Assembly (NCBI GenBank): GCA_963854835.1
Contig: OY978525.1
Location: 9,101,540-9,165,539, forward strand
Length of the DNA: 64,000 bases
Direction: 5' to 3'
From: Megamerina dolium
Lineage: Eukaryota; Arthropoda; Insecta; Diptera; Megamerinidae
The position numbers were made by a program, and so were the translations under genes. The notes below the pieces were generated by a model. The model was not told where the DNA came from, searched no databases, and saw nothing but the letters and a program-made list of their open reading frames with translations. How positions within the stretch are numbered: position 1 is the first letter of the stretch; every line of letters begins with the position of its first letter. This document shows, piece by piece, positions 13,801-28,800 of this stretch.

Positions 13801-16800
13801 CTTAAAAATTCAAAGCCTCAAAGCCAATAATGCAAATAATAACATCCCTGTTAATTTCTCATTAATTTTTGCAACATTACAAGGCATTAAATATTTTATG
13901 CCAAGCGATACAAAAAAAAAATGAAACAAGTTAGTAATAATTCGACATTCTTTTTGAGTTCGAAAAAAAACTAAAAAAAAAATAAAACGTGCATACAATG
14001 TCGAACAGACAATTGAAAGAGAAAAGCAGCATAAAACCACAAAATGTTGCATTTTTATGGTACACTATAATACTATATATAGTACACGTAGTGGAAAATT
14101 GTTTATAAATGTAAAAAGTACGTGAATAGTTTGGTTGCTAGAAGCGGAAGAGAATAATAATACCTGCATACTGTAAAAAAAAAAAAATAATAAAATAGAA
14201 TAGAATAGAAGAATTCATATGCAAATTGCAGTTCTAAAAATGTTTCAAGAATTGAAGGAGTAAGGAAATAAAGCAATGGTTGGCAGGCAACGGCCCAAAA
14301 GTAATCACGCAACTCACAAATATAGGTAGTTGTTAACGAAAGCGTTGAGGGGGTGTGAGTAGAAAGCGAGAAATAAAAAACGAATTATAAACAAATGCGG
14401 CGCATTTAATAGCAGACATGGAAAAATAGAAAAACTCAAATTTATGGCAATTTTTTTTTTTTTTTTTTTTTGTAGTTTTTCAATATAGAATAGGCTTTCG
14501 AAAATTATATATGTATATGTAAATATATACTTTTGTTCAGCAGCATGACGACTAATATTTGTTATTGCTTTTCAATGATTTGCAACAATTTTGCGAAAAA
14601 GTTTTCTCAATTTGATAAAATTGTCTTTTAAATAGAATGGGTGGGTGTTAGCAGAAAAAATTATTTTTAAAGATTATCAAATAAAGAAAGCAAATAATTT
14701 TTTTTTTTTTACAAAAAAGAGAATTGCTGTTCTCTTTAGAAGCGACATGCCACAATTGTGTGTTTGCCATTAAATGCCTAACCTTAAAGACATATTCATT
14801 ATTAGAGTGCCAGTAAGTTTTTGTCTTTGTTTTTCTTGTTGTGGATTTAAATTTGTACTGGAAAATACAAAAAAAAAAAAGGAAAAAAATAAAAGTAAAA
14901 AAAATGGAAGAAAAGGAATATAATTTTTCAAATTAATCAAATAAAATATAAATAAATTATCATTAATTTAATCATTCCAATTGTATAAGGAATAGAAAAA
15001 AAAAACAAATCAAAATAAATTATATTAGAATATGAAAAAAACAAAATCTCAACAAATAATTAATGTGTAAGTATGTATGTGTATGTTGTATTAAATGGAT
15101 ATGTATTGCAAAATAAAATAAAATAAAATGAAAATAATTGGAAACAATTTAAAAACCAATTAATTTTATTGAGAGCACACACACAAACACACACACGCAA
15201 AAAAGCCAATCATGTATGTGGTTTATGCACGCCAAATGTATGAAAAATTGTATGCGACAAATTTATTCAAAGAAAATTACAATAGCAAAATGACACAATG
15301 GAAAATGTAAAAGAAAAAAAAAATGATATTTGAAAACACATCTGAATTATATAGTAAAAAAGCACATAAATGCAAATTGTATGTTTGAAAGCATATCACA
15401 TATTTTGCATAAGTACACATTATAGTTGTCATTATTATTATTATATATTATCATTGCTATATTATAAAAGGCGATATTTAATACATGTCGATTGTGTTGT
15501 TTTTTTATTTTTTTCTTCTACCAATGACCTAGCCCAACTATCCCAGATCGATATTGTCAATCTCCTAAAATTCATTCAACGTTCCGGTTGGTTCAGCGAG
15601 TAGCTAGGTGAAGGAAAAATCCGTGCGACGGTATCACAACGGTCCTAATTCTGGCCTATGTGCGCTCTCTCTCATCAGAGAGGGCAGCCGCTCTAACCTA
15701 TATTAAATGTGTCCTGCATTTATAGAGTATTTCTTTCTAAAGGTTCATATTTTTCAATTTTAATCAAATACATAAAAAAAGTAATTCAAATCAGCTGAGT
15801 TTTGCAATTTTTCGATAGTTAATTTATAATCATTCATAGTTTTTTTTTTTATTTGCCAGCAAGATTGCATACTTTTAGGGATCAAATAATTCGAAAACAG
15901 TACAAAATTAAATATTTTCAGCGACCAAAGCATAAAGGTATAATATTTTTAAATATTTCGATTAAAATTAACATTACAGAAATTGAAAAACGAATCTTGC
16001 AACATTTTTCTAAATTTCTTCCTCAAAAATTTGTCAATTTTCAATGATTGCATACTTTTAGGATAAAAATACTTCCAAATGTATAAAAAATTTATAATTT
16101 TCAGAGACCAGAAAATTATTGGAGAATAGTTTTTTGCATATTTCAATAGATATTAACTTTTTAAGGTTTGAAAAATAGATCAAGCAGCATTTTTTTCCCC
16201 CTAAAACTTAGCCATTTTGGCTGTTCATTTTATTTCATCTATAATTTTAGTCTCATTTCGAAATTGCAGTAAGACTCGATCAGTTTTTTGAACTCGAAAT
16301 CTACCTGAGACAGTTGTCAGACCCATTTCGACAAAAAATTTGTTTGTCAAACGTTTCAAACGAAGCTCAGAAGCACTATGAAAGACAGACAAATCTATGT
16401 TCGACAGAGAATACTTTTGTATGAGTGGTAGGCGTGATTTTCATCCGATTACGCCCATTCTCAAAGTGGTACATTCATTGGTCATTATAATCTCATATAA
16501 TAAATTTCACATTCATAGTTTTGTATTTTCGTGCATTGGGTGCGAAAACGCTCTTACAGAGATATACTTTTGTATGGGAGGTAGGCGTGGTTTTCATTCG
16601 CTTAAGCCCATTTTCTAACATGTATATTTATTGGTGAACATAAACATATGCATTAAGTTGCAGCTCAATAGTTTAATATTTTCGTGTGCAAAAATTTAAA
16701 AACATACATATGGAAATATATTTCTGTATGGGAGGTAGGCGTGGTTTTCATTCGATTACGCCTATTTTCGAAATGGGTTAATTTATTAACAAATATAATC

Positions 16801-19800
16801 ATACATACCAAGTTTCCGCCTTATAGCTGTGTATTTTGGTGCGCAGAGCGTAAACTACTATATACGGAAGCATACTTTTGTATGAGAAGAATGCGTGATG
16901 TTAATTCGATTACGCCCATTTTCGAATATATTCATTATCCTATATAATTGACCTCATCTACCGAGTTTTTGCACAAAGGATTCATATTTACATGTGCAAA
17001 TTGTGAAAACATATATACAGAAGCATATTTTTATATGGGAGGTGGGCATGGTTTTCATCCGATTACATCTATTCTCTTATCTGAATATTCCCTAATAAAA
17101 ATGATCGTGTTTCGTACCAAGTTTCAGTGTCAAAATTTTGTATTTTCATTCGAAAAGTTCCAAGACATACATTCGAATATAGACTTTTCTATGTGAGGTA
17201 GGCGTGGTTTTTATTTGATTACGCCCATTTTTCAAATAGATTCATTCTGCTGTGTCACTGACCTCACCAAGCGAGTTGTAGTTCAAGGGATTCATAAGTA
17301 CTTACGCGAATTATGAAAACATATATACGGAGGCATACTTTTATATGGGAGCTAGGTGTGGTTTTCATCCAATTCCGCCCATACTTAAACCTGTCTATTC
17401 ATTAGTGTATAAAATCTTATGCACCAAATTTCAAAGTTTATAACTTTATCCATTCGAGCGCATTGTATAAAAAAATACATACGGAAACATAGCTTTGTAT
17501 AGGAGATAGGCGTGCTTATCATCCAATTACGCCCATATCCAAACCTATATATATTCAATAGTAAATATGATCGTATCTATCAAGTTTCAGCATCTTAGCG
17601 TTGCATTTTCGTGCGTAAAATACGAAAACGACCACGAGGATACATACTTTTGTATGGGAAGTAGGTGTGATTTTCATTCGATTACGCCCATTTCTGAATG
17701 TTTTTTCTTTTCATCGTTGAAAGTAACTCCATACACCGAGTTTTAGTTTGATAGTTTTATATTTATATGCCTAAAAGTATGCAAAAAATTTTTAAGCTCT
17801 AAAATCTACTTTTATAGGTAGACGTGGTTTTCTTCCGATTTCACTCATTTTAGAACTGAATTGTTCGTTATTAAAAATAATCTGATATACCAATTTTCAA
17901 CATCATCGCTGTATAACTTAACTACGACAATTATCGTACGAAAAGACAATAAGGCAGATTTTGTATTGCTTAATATTTAAGGCACACAAATATCGCATCT
18001 ATAACACAGGAAATTCCCATATGCGAGGCATAATTTTCTAAGACATTTTCTCATATAAATATGACGTACAATTTCATTAAATTACCTAAGGGCTCGGATG
18101 GGTGATTTAATATACATTTTCAATTATATTATATTGCTACTACAGAATAATAAATAGGAGATTAATTGTTCAAAATTTAATAAACAATGATATAAAATAT
18201 TTCAAAATTATATACAAAATACATCTCAACCTATCAAACACAATCGACATAAAAAAATCGCCTTACATAATAAGCCTCATTTATGCTTAAGCATGATGGA
18301 TACAACAATATTAAAGCTTGAAAAAGTATACTTCTGTCAAATAAGTACCCGGAAATTCTCATTTTTAATTTTCCCTCTGAGAATATTTCAACAATTTTTT
18401 TTTCCCAGGTTGGCACAACTGTCAGCCACTATTCTGTGAATTTTTATTGCTATGTGTCATTTAGTTTGGTTACGGCGTCATTAGGAACAAGTCAACCTTT
18501 TGTGTGCGTTGCGATTTTTACTATGGATAAAAATATGGATTTATACCAAACGTAAACTTGAGTTTTCGACATGGTTGAATCACCAAATGTTTTTTTCAAC
18601 ATTTCCAACGTTTTGGCACAAGAAATTTCGTTTGAAACACAAAATTTCACACAAACTCTTTGTTCGATATTTTGAAATATTCTCAGAGGGAAAATTAAAA
18701 ATGAGAATTTCCGGGTACTTATTTGACAGAATGTATGTACATATATATAAAATATTAAAGCAATATTAAAGAGAAAAAGCAGACATTGAATATTGAAAAT
18801 TATTTTATAATACATACATGTCACTTGGTAGCGTTTCTGGACTAGAAGAACGTTCATTCCATTGTGTTGTGGTCATTCCTTAAAGTAAAAACCAGATCAT
18901 ATGAACAAGAGTATAAGTAAATAGTTAAACACTTTGATAGAATACTAAATATTTTCAAATACAATAGAAACAATAATACTAAATGAAATTACATAAAGTA
19001 TTGTATACATGATTAAATGAGGAAAAGGTCATGCCCAATGTACGATATACCATATAGAACACCAGTAAAACAGATGTCACATGCTGAACGCATTTTAAAT
19101 TAAATTGGTATATATTTATTTGGAAAGAAAGTAAAAAAAAAGAGTGCAAATAAAATAAAGAACAATAAAAAATACTCTGAAAATTATAAACTTTTTATTA
19201 TTATTATTATTATTGTTACTATTACCTGATTTTAAAGTGTGGTTATGTGGTGAAATACCATTCGGCCTCGATGTCATTTTACTTGCTATTCGTTGCGGTA
19301 CACTTGCGACAGTCTGTGACAATGAATATATTGTTTACATTGCGTAGTCCAACGTATTATGGTTATTATAATGATGACGACCATGATAATGATGATGATG
19401 ATGTAGTAGTACAGCCAAGTACACATAATTAAAAATGGAACAGAAAAGAAAAATAAATTAAATTTTTTACTAAATGTTTTTTTTTTTAATTCATTATAAT
19501 GAAAATTTTCAAAATTTCAAGAAATGAAGTGAACAGATTACAATCATTTTTGGTGGAATATAGCATATGGCTATTTTCTGTGTAACGGACGTGACATTTG
19601 TACCTTTAAATGAGGAAACAAACCTGGACGAAGTAAAGTATGTCTTACAAATTTTATAGAACTGCATTATTACAATATTTAGCCGAAAAATTTAGCATGG
19701 TCGAATGCTAGTTTTCAAGATATAGAGCGTTACGGTCGTGACAAAATCATTTCAATATTTTTGTCACGTCTGTATCGTTTTAATAGAGTTTAAGTTAACT

Positions 19801-22800
19801 TAGAGTAGAATCAATAATAGCTATGATATTGGATGTTCGAAAAAGTTTGATAAGAAATTGTCAATAGATGGCTTTAAAAATGTAACATCTCTGGTTATAC
19901 TATAACTTGTTTGAAAGGTGACATTTTAAGGGAAATTTTGTTAGAAAACATTATTAAAATCGTATTATTCTGTGAAAACTGATCTACGTTTAAAAATGAG
20001 TGAAAATTCGGAATATTATTCGCCATATTTTGCTTTTCTTTTATAGAAAAGGTAAGACAGCTTTGCAGGCTGCTGAAAAAATTTGTAAACTTTATGGAGA
20101 CGATGCTGTAACTAGAAAAACAGCAGAAAAGTAGTGGTTTGCTCGTTTTCGATCTGATCATTTTAAACGCTCTGGTCGACCAATCTCTGAAAAAGTCGAT
20201 GAAGTCATGGAAAAAATTGAACAAGACCGGCACATTAGGAGTACGGACGTTGCTAGGGAACTAGGCATTCATTACCAAACAGTTTTTAAACATTTGACAA
20301 AAGTTGGATACACTAAGAAGCTCGATGTTTGGGTGCCACATGAATTAACAGTGAACATTTTAATGGGTCGAAGTTCCAATTGCGATTCGCTGCTAAAACG
20401 GAACGAAATCGAACCATTTCTGAAGCGAATGGATTGTGGGCAATGAAAAGTGGATCACGTATGACAATAATGTATGATAAAGATTATGGACGAAGCGAGA
20501 TGAAGCTTCGCAAACGGTGACAAAGCCAGGATTGACAACCAGAAAGCTAATGGCATGTGTCTGGTAGAATTAGATGGGAATTGTTCATTATGAGCTTCTA
20601 CAACTCGGTCAAACGATTGGTTCTGATCTCTACTGTCAACAAATAACGAGATTGAAGCAAGCAATTCAATTAAAACGGCCCGACTTGATCAACAGAAAAG
20701 ATGTTGTGTTCCATCATGACAACACCAGACCACACACATCTTTGACGACCCGGCAGATACTGAGAGAGCTATTGGCTGGGAAATTTTGATGCATCCACCA
20801 TATAGCCCGGACCGTACACCTACAGATGATCATTTGTTTCGGTCTCTGTAGAATTCTCTTAATGATGGAAATTGAAATTCCGTAGAGGCCTGCAAAACCC
20901 ACTTGTATCAGTTTTTCACTCAGAAAACCCAGAAGTTCTACAGAGATGAAATAATGACTTTACGCCAGAAATGGCAAAGGTTTATCGATCAATCGATCGG
21001 CAGATATTTGGTTTAATAAAGCTCATTTCAAATATAAGAAAAAAGTGTTTCATTTTTGGTCAAATTTGTAAACGAACTTTTTCGAACACCCAATATTGTA
21101 TGATTTTTTAAAGGACACCAGTTCAAAGGATTTGTATAAGAATTGGAAAAGCATTTAAAACTTTTGAAGATTTAGACAATATCATTCAGGACCCAAAAAG
21201 AATGGATTAAAAACATAAAATTTATTATTTTAGGAATTTAGATTAGAGGTTTATCATAGCAGTTGAGAAAGAATTTGAATCTCTTCAAACGCTACAAATA
21301 ATATAAAAATCTCTTTAATTCTACAATGAGTTGAAAGAAGAAAAAACCAATAATGTAATGCCTAAAAAAAATCTATAAAACAAAAACATATCGTAAAGGG
21401 AATGAATCGTATTGCAAATTCATTTACGTATTGGTTAATTTAGGTTGAGCGAAAAAAACAGAAATAAAGGAAAAACAAATTTCAATACAAAAATAAAATA
21501 AGTTTTCCATCTCTCCCAAAACAATGTGCACTTTTAATTAAATTGTAACTTTGTAATGGAAGTAATTTTGTCTTTTTCTTCGATCTCTGTTTGTCTACTT
21601 CCAATTGAAAAGACAAAGATAATAGAGAAATATAGTATACAGAGCAAAAAATTCCATTGTAATTTCTCAAAATAGCCTGTTTTCAAGATAGAAAAAAATA
21701 GCAGTTTTCTATTGTACTTTTCTTTATTCTCTTCCGTACCAAATTTTTTGTGGATTTTCTTATACCGACTTCGTTATGGGAATTCTAGCGCGTATACGTA
21801 AAGAATGGAAATTTTTGCTTGCCATTTTTAATCAATACAAGTACATATTTTCTTAAGTATTTTGCCTTTTTCAGCGAATTATTAACCATATTAAAAAAAA
21901 ATACCACAAGTAATTGGCGCCATCATTACAAATTATTTTCTTATTAAATTGGCAAAATCATAAAATCATTTCGATGTACTTACAACAAGAATTCATAAAG
22001 TTCAACAAAAGCAAGAACGCAAGGGAAATGTTCTATGTTAAAAGATTAGATATCAGATTTAATTGGAAAATAAATACATAAATATAATTATTACTCAATA
22101 TAAATTGGACCAAAATGTTGATATACTCTGAGAAGAAAATGAACAAAATTCAAGTGAAAATAAGAAGAATACAAATCATACAAATTACACTCACCTCTTC
22201 ATCACCATCCAAATAATAATAAAATTGCTGATTTGGACTTAGATATTTTTGTAATAATTCCTTAGCGACACGTACTGACATCTCACCTTGTACGAATGGA
22301 TGCTGTAATAGACGTTCGGCAGTTGGACGTTTTTTAGGATTTTTCGTTAATGCCGTCTTAATGAAATTATGAAATGTTGGACTCCATTTCTCTTTGTTAC
22401 TTAGTGTTGGTGGTTTGAAACCACTTTTCGACATTAGGAACAAAGCACGCATCGGATGTAGATCAAACATTGGCGGTTGCAATTCAGCAAGTTCTAAATG
22501 TGAAAGTGAGGGGGAGAGAAAGAGAAAAATAAACAAAATTTTTATTTATATTAGATCGGTCAGGTTAATTGTTTAGTTAAACAATCTAGTTAATCAAATT
22601 TTTGATTAGTCAGTTAATCGTTTGATCGAATTGTTCCATTAATCAAAATTTTCTGTTATTCGCAATTATGTTTAATCATGTGTTTGATTAATCAAAATTG
22701 AAATTATTCGAATAATTAGAATCATAATCAAATTAATCAAACAAAATATTCAATTTATTTAATATTTTTAGAGCTATGCAATTAATCGTTTAATTGAACA

Positions 22801-25800
22801 ATCTAATATAGTTAATCAAATTTTTGATTAGTCAGTTAATCGATTGATTAAAATATTTATTAATCGAATTCCAAAATATTGGATTAGTCAAAATTTCGTT
22901 TTATTCGTAGGTATGATTAATAATGATTTTGATTAATCAAAATTAAAATTATTCGATTAATAAAAAATTATAATAATAATAATTGCATGAACAAAATATT
23001 CAAATTATTTAATATGTTTGGTGATGTACGTTAATCGTTTAGTCAAACAATTTGATTAATCACAATTTTTGATTAATCAATTATTTGATTAATTAACATT
23101 TTGATTAATCAATTATTCAATTAATCAACATTTTGATTAATCAAATAAAAAATTATTTGAAGAACCATAATTTTGAATATTTAAAAATTTTGATTAATCA
23201 GAGTAAAATTATTCGAATAAAAAATATTTTAAAAATATTTATTTAATTTTTTCAAATATACACAAATAAAATCAGAATGAAAAATTTTGTGATTCATCAA
23301 AATTCTAATTAACTGAATAAAATCAATTGTAATTAATCAGTCATTTTGATTAATCAAAATGGTTATACGATTAATCATTTATTTAGTTGTTGTTGTTGTT
23401 GTTGTAGCAGCAAAAATACCGAAATGCTTTGTTTTGTTCTCGTACGTATTCGGCTGTGTGGAATAGACCTTGGTCGATCACGTGGTCGAGTGCTTCCGGG
23501 ACATAGACCCGGACATTCTTGGGATTCATTTAATCGAACAATTTGATTAATCAATTATTTGATAAATCAACAATTTGATTAAACAAATAAGAAATTACTC
23601 GAACAATTGGATTCGTCACAATTTTTGGCTTAAACAATTATTTGATTAATCCAATAAGAAATTATTCTGATAAACATGATTTTCATTATTAAAAAATTGA
23701 AATTATTCGATTATTCAGAATTTTAATTAATCAAAATTAAATTATTCGCATAAAATACATATTCAAAATATTTATTAGGTGTGTGAATTAGTAACCAGCG
23801 GTTTTTAGAGCTCAAAAATCATTTATTTTTAAGAATTCTGTAAAAAAACATGTCATTCTTTCTGGCAATTTATGGATTCCATCGCAAAAGAACTTTGCCG
23901 GCTTGGCGGGCAAAAACGAATTAAGCCAATTTTTGATTCTGGTGACTGAAGTGAAGCGTATTCCATTAAGGCTGTTCTGCATGGACGGGAACAAGTGGTA
24001 ATCTGAAGGCGCCAGGTCTGGGTTATAAGGCGGGTGGGATAAAACTTTACATCCGCTATTAGCAAGATAGTTTTTGAGCGAAATAGCAATGTGTGGCCGT
24101 GCGTTGTCATGGTGAAAAATTACCGACTCGTGTTTGGTCGCATATTCCCGCCGTTTCTCGATCATTGCTCTCATCAACCGCATCAATTGTTGTCGGTAGA
24201 GCTCTCCCGAAATGGTTCGACTACGTCTTGGTCGAGTAATGTCTCCAAATGCTTGTTTTCAAACTTTATCGGCTGTCCAGAGCATTCTTTAACTTTGATA
24301 TCAAAATCACCATGTTTGAAGCGCACAAACCACTCCTTACACTGTGTATTGGATACAGAATTGTCGCCATATAATTTCACAAGCAAACGCTGACTTTCAG
24401 CCGCACTTTTCTTTGCAAAAAAATGTATCTTAACAAAACTTTCCGTAAAAGCTGTTTTTTCGGAGCCAATACTTTAAATTTTCCATCATGAAAATAAATA
24501 TGATGCGCACAACCAAATTGAAAACTTTTAATTGATTTTGAGTGAAGTAAACAGACGTTTAAAATGACATTTCGGAAAATGATGTACGACATCTCGCTAA
24601 CGCGTGGCGCCATGTAACGTAAAAGGCCCGTTACTAATTCACACCCCGGAATGGGTTTTAAATATTTATTCCCAAAGAAAAAATAAAAATGAAAAATTAT
24701 TTTTAATTAATCAAAATTCTTGATTAATTGATTAATCAACATTGATTAATTGCACAGCATTAATGTCTTTAAAAAATAGTATTGAATAGAATATCCATAA
24801 TCGACATATTTCTATTTTAAACTTTTAACATGTTAAATTGAGGGTCAAATAAGATCAAATACGATAAGATAAGATTTAGCCCCTAACAACTAAAGAACAT
24901 AAAATTAATTGTTCCATAGTTGAACCAATGTCCAACACAAACAAATATCAAGATTGTTACATATTTTAGGCAAAGTAATAAATATCAGCTATAAATATAC
25001 TCGTTATGCCACCACAATGATATACACTATTGTGTATATGTGTGTGACTTGGTCAAAGCACCTGACAGTCATATAAATTATCAACACTTTAACCTAAATA
25101 CGCCCATATGAAAGGAGAAGAATACAAATGTATGTAATATATTTTCATTCACAATAATGTCTGTAGTTCCCATTTGAGGCAAATTGGGCCCACCACTTCG
25201 TATAGTACATATATATATACCCATTTCATATGCTTAGGCGGTTTCTATTACGAAACATTTACACTTGCAATTCGGGGTAATATAGTTAAGGTTAAGGATT
25301 ACATGCAGTCACCTGAACCACAAAGTACAGTGTATGGTATAGTTTAATCTATAGTTTATGAAACAAACAAAAATATATGTATAACGTTAGAAATCACTTA
25401 CCAATTGCTGTTATACCACATGCCCATATATCACATAATTGATTATAGCCACCCTTACGTTCGACCGCTGCTACTTCTGGTGCCATCCAATAAGGTGTGC
25501 CTGTAAAATAAAAACAGTAAAAAAAAGAGAGAGAGAGAGAGAGACAATATTATAGAAAATTGTTTTGAAATTAATTAATAATTTGCCAAATTACATATTA
25601 CATTATTTGTTGTACAATAATTATTTGTTTTATACGAGTACACATAAACTTATATATATCAAATTTTACCCGTATGCCCTGTAGAAAATTGAATATTTCT
25701 ACAGATAATACAATTCAAACCAAAAAAAAAAAAAAAGGTATGCTTATTACGAAAGCAGTGAATTTGTAGCTAAGCTTTTGATTATGGTAGTATGACACAC

Positions 25801-28800
25801 ATACTTGTTCCTGGTCCGAATTCCATCTAAACAATATGACTCCTATAATAACTATATTTGTTTGCCTATACAAAGTAATTAACTAAAAATTTCAATTTAA
25901 TAACATGTAAATATACAATGTAAATAATGTAACCATAGAAAATTGCTAATAGAATGCTACCTACAATTTGTTGGCATTTACACACATACACATATGTATG
26001 TGTGTAAATGCGTCTGTGTAAAAGCGCATAATTATTTGAAATTACCTCCACACAATAGCGTGAAATATTAAATGTTAAATTACTTGTAAAATAAATACAA
26101 ATTTTGCTCTTGATTTTTAATGATGCATATCATTACAAAATTTTATAGCATACCTTTAGGCGTCACTATTTAGATATAATTTTATTTAGAATTTTTACAA
26201 TAGGCATTTGAAATAAATTAAACAAATAAATGCTATTTTATTAGTCATCTATTTCAATAATTAATATTAATGTAATTACTGAAAGTTTGAAAATGACAAC
26301 GCATTTCATACTGATGTACAGCGAGGTTCATGAGCAAATCGTAGCACTGACTTTGTATGGTAGCTATATTAAATAGTAGCCGTGGTTCGTTCACATTTGA
26401 TGATATTATTCACTCCAACAATATTTATCAAAATGCCAAATATTATTGTCTTAGGCATAAAATTAATTAAATTATGACAGCTTAAAATTTTATCAATTTC
26501 ATAACTTTCCATGGGAGCTACAATAAATAGTGAATGTGGCTCGGCCATATTTTGGTAAATTATTTCTCTATACAATATTAATTTTTATACCAAATATGGT
26601 TGTCCTACATAGAAGATTAGCTTAATGGTAGACTGTTCAAAAAATGTCTGAATTCTGCAAATTTGTATGGCAGCTACATTAAATAGTGGTCGTAGAACGT
26701 CCATTTTTTTGCGAAAATATTTCTCTCGATAATATTAAATTACATACTAAATATGATCGTCCTACATGAGAGTTTAATTACGTTAAAGCAAGTCCAATAA
26801 TTTTCTAAATTCTGCAACTTTATATGACAGCTATATTAAATAGTGAGCCTGGCACGCCCATTCATCGTTAGATTATTAATAACTGGTATAATTATCTAAG
26901 TACTGAATATGGTTGCCTTACATCGTAGATTTCGTAAGTTATAGCGGCTCAAAATCTTTTGAAAGTCAATGATTTCATATGAGAGCTATATTAAATAGTG
27001 GGCATGGTCCGCCAAGTTTTTGTGAAAATATTTCCCTCGACAATAATAACCAACATACCAATTATGGTTGTTCTAGTTTGAACGTCTCATCATATTATGG
27101 CGGTTCAAAAATTTGTTTAATTCAGTGATTTTGTTAGAGAGCTACATTAAATAGTAGGCGTGGCCCGCCCAGTTCTTGCAAAAATATTTCTCTCGCCGAT
27201 AATAACCAATGTGCCAATTATGGTTGTTCTAGTTTGAACGTATAATCATATTATGGTGGGTCAAAAAATTTTTTTATTCAATCCCTTTGTATGGGAGCTA
27301 CATTAATTAGTGGACATGGCTTGCCCATTTTTTGAGAAATAATTTTGCCGTCTAATATCAATGTAATTCGCCAAATATAGTTGTTTAACGACGATGATTG
27401 TGTAAGTTATAGCGGATCAAAATTTTCAAAAATTTCATAACTTTGTATGAGAGCTACGTTAAACAGAGGGCGTTGGTGGCAAATTTCCTGTAAAATTATT
27501 ACTTACTGCAATATTAATCTATGCAACAAAATTTTGTTATCTAAGATAGAATTTTAAGTAGGTTATAGCGAATAAACATTTTTCAATATAACGAAGTTTG
27601 TCTCTTTGCTTGCTACCAGTGGGCGTGGCGATTGACCAATATTGCCCATTTTCAGCTGAGTCTGCACTCTTGAATCATAGGTAGTTTCTATCAAATTTCA
27701 TTGAAATATCTCAACATTTGTTTAAATTATCATGCGAAATAGGCAGTTGATAGGCAAATAGAAATATGAATGGATGGATGTCTTTAAATCGAGTACTTAG
27801 ACTTTTATGATCAAGAAGATATAAACTTTTCAATATCTCTCAAGCTTCCTTCAAGTGGTAACAAACTTCTGATTGAAATAAATATACCCTTAAACTTGTG
27901 TGCAGGGTATAAAAAAAAAAGGATAAATGCTATTTGCTCTCAAAACACTTTACTCTAAAGTATGTGATCTTGTAAAACTTGTCGAAAGAAAGCAATAATA
28001 ATTAAGCATACTTTTTGACCCTTTTTCTTTAATGCATGCACATTATTGTTTATCATAATTTAGACTGTAAAATTCATTTAAAGGGAACAACTTCAAAAAG
28101 CACTTAAGTGTCATCTTCAAGAAGACATCTTAATTAAAACAATTATTACCACCATCACCAACAGCATCATTATTCATTTAAAAATGAAACGTTCTATATA
28201 ATCATCATATATATATGTATACAGTAGGCAAGGACAATTATATACAAGTACTTATATACCCATGCACATAGATTAAATGATGTTCTCCTACATGAAAAAT
28301 ATGTATGTGATGATAAGTAGCGGATGTGGAGCAAAAAGAGAGAAAAAAGAATGATTTCAAGTATAAAGAGTCTCATATGAATGATATAGAGTATTATTAT
28401 TGCTGTTTTTGCAATCGCACACATTCACACACACACACATGTATGAGAGTAAGAATAGTTATGCATTTAAAAAAAAAAGGCCACATTTAAAGGTCTCATC
28501 CATATGCAGTCAAGTAATCAACCCAAACTAAACAATTTTGCATATACTAAAGCTTAACATGAAAAGCATTGAGCACTGAACCTTTAAGCTTCAGTACATG
28601 TAAATGTACACATGTGCCTTTGGTTGTTTACTTGCATGTTTATAGTACACACACGCACACACACACACTTGCACATACTCGACACCACAAATAATAAAAC
28701 TCATACGCTTTGAAGTTCTTTGAACTGTGTAGGTACTAACACTAAAGTAGTTCGTTTATTCTCCTCTATGGCTGACAGGATAACACACACAGAGACAGCG

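Noticed and set aside
19247..19432. Asp-rich plus-strand frame
   Set aside because: It is antisense to the 88-base hppy exon and runs into a GAT microsatellite.
24091..24393. 100-codon plus-strand frame
   Set aside because: Antisense shadow of the mariner transposase relic at 23776-24648.
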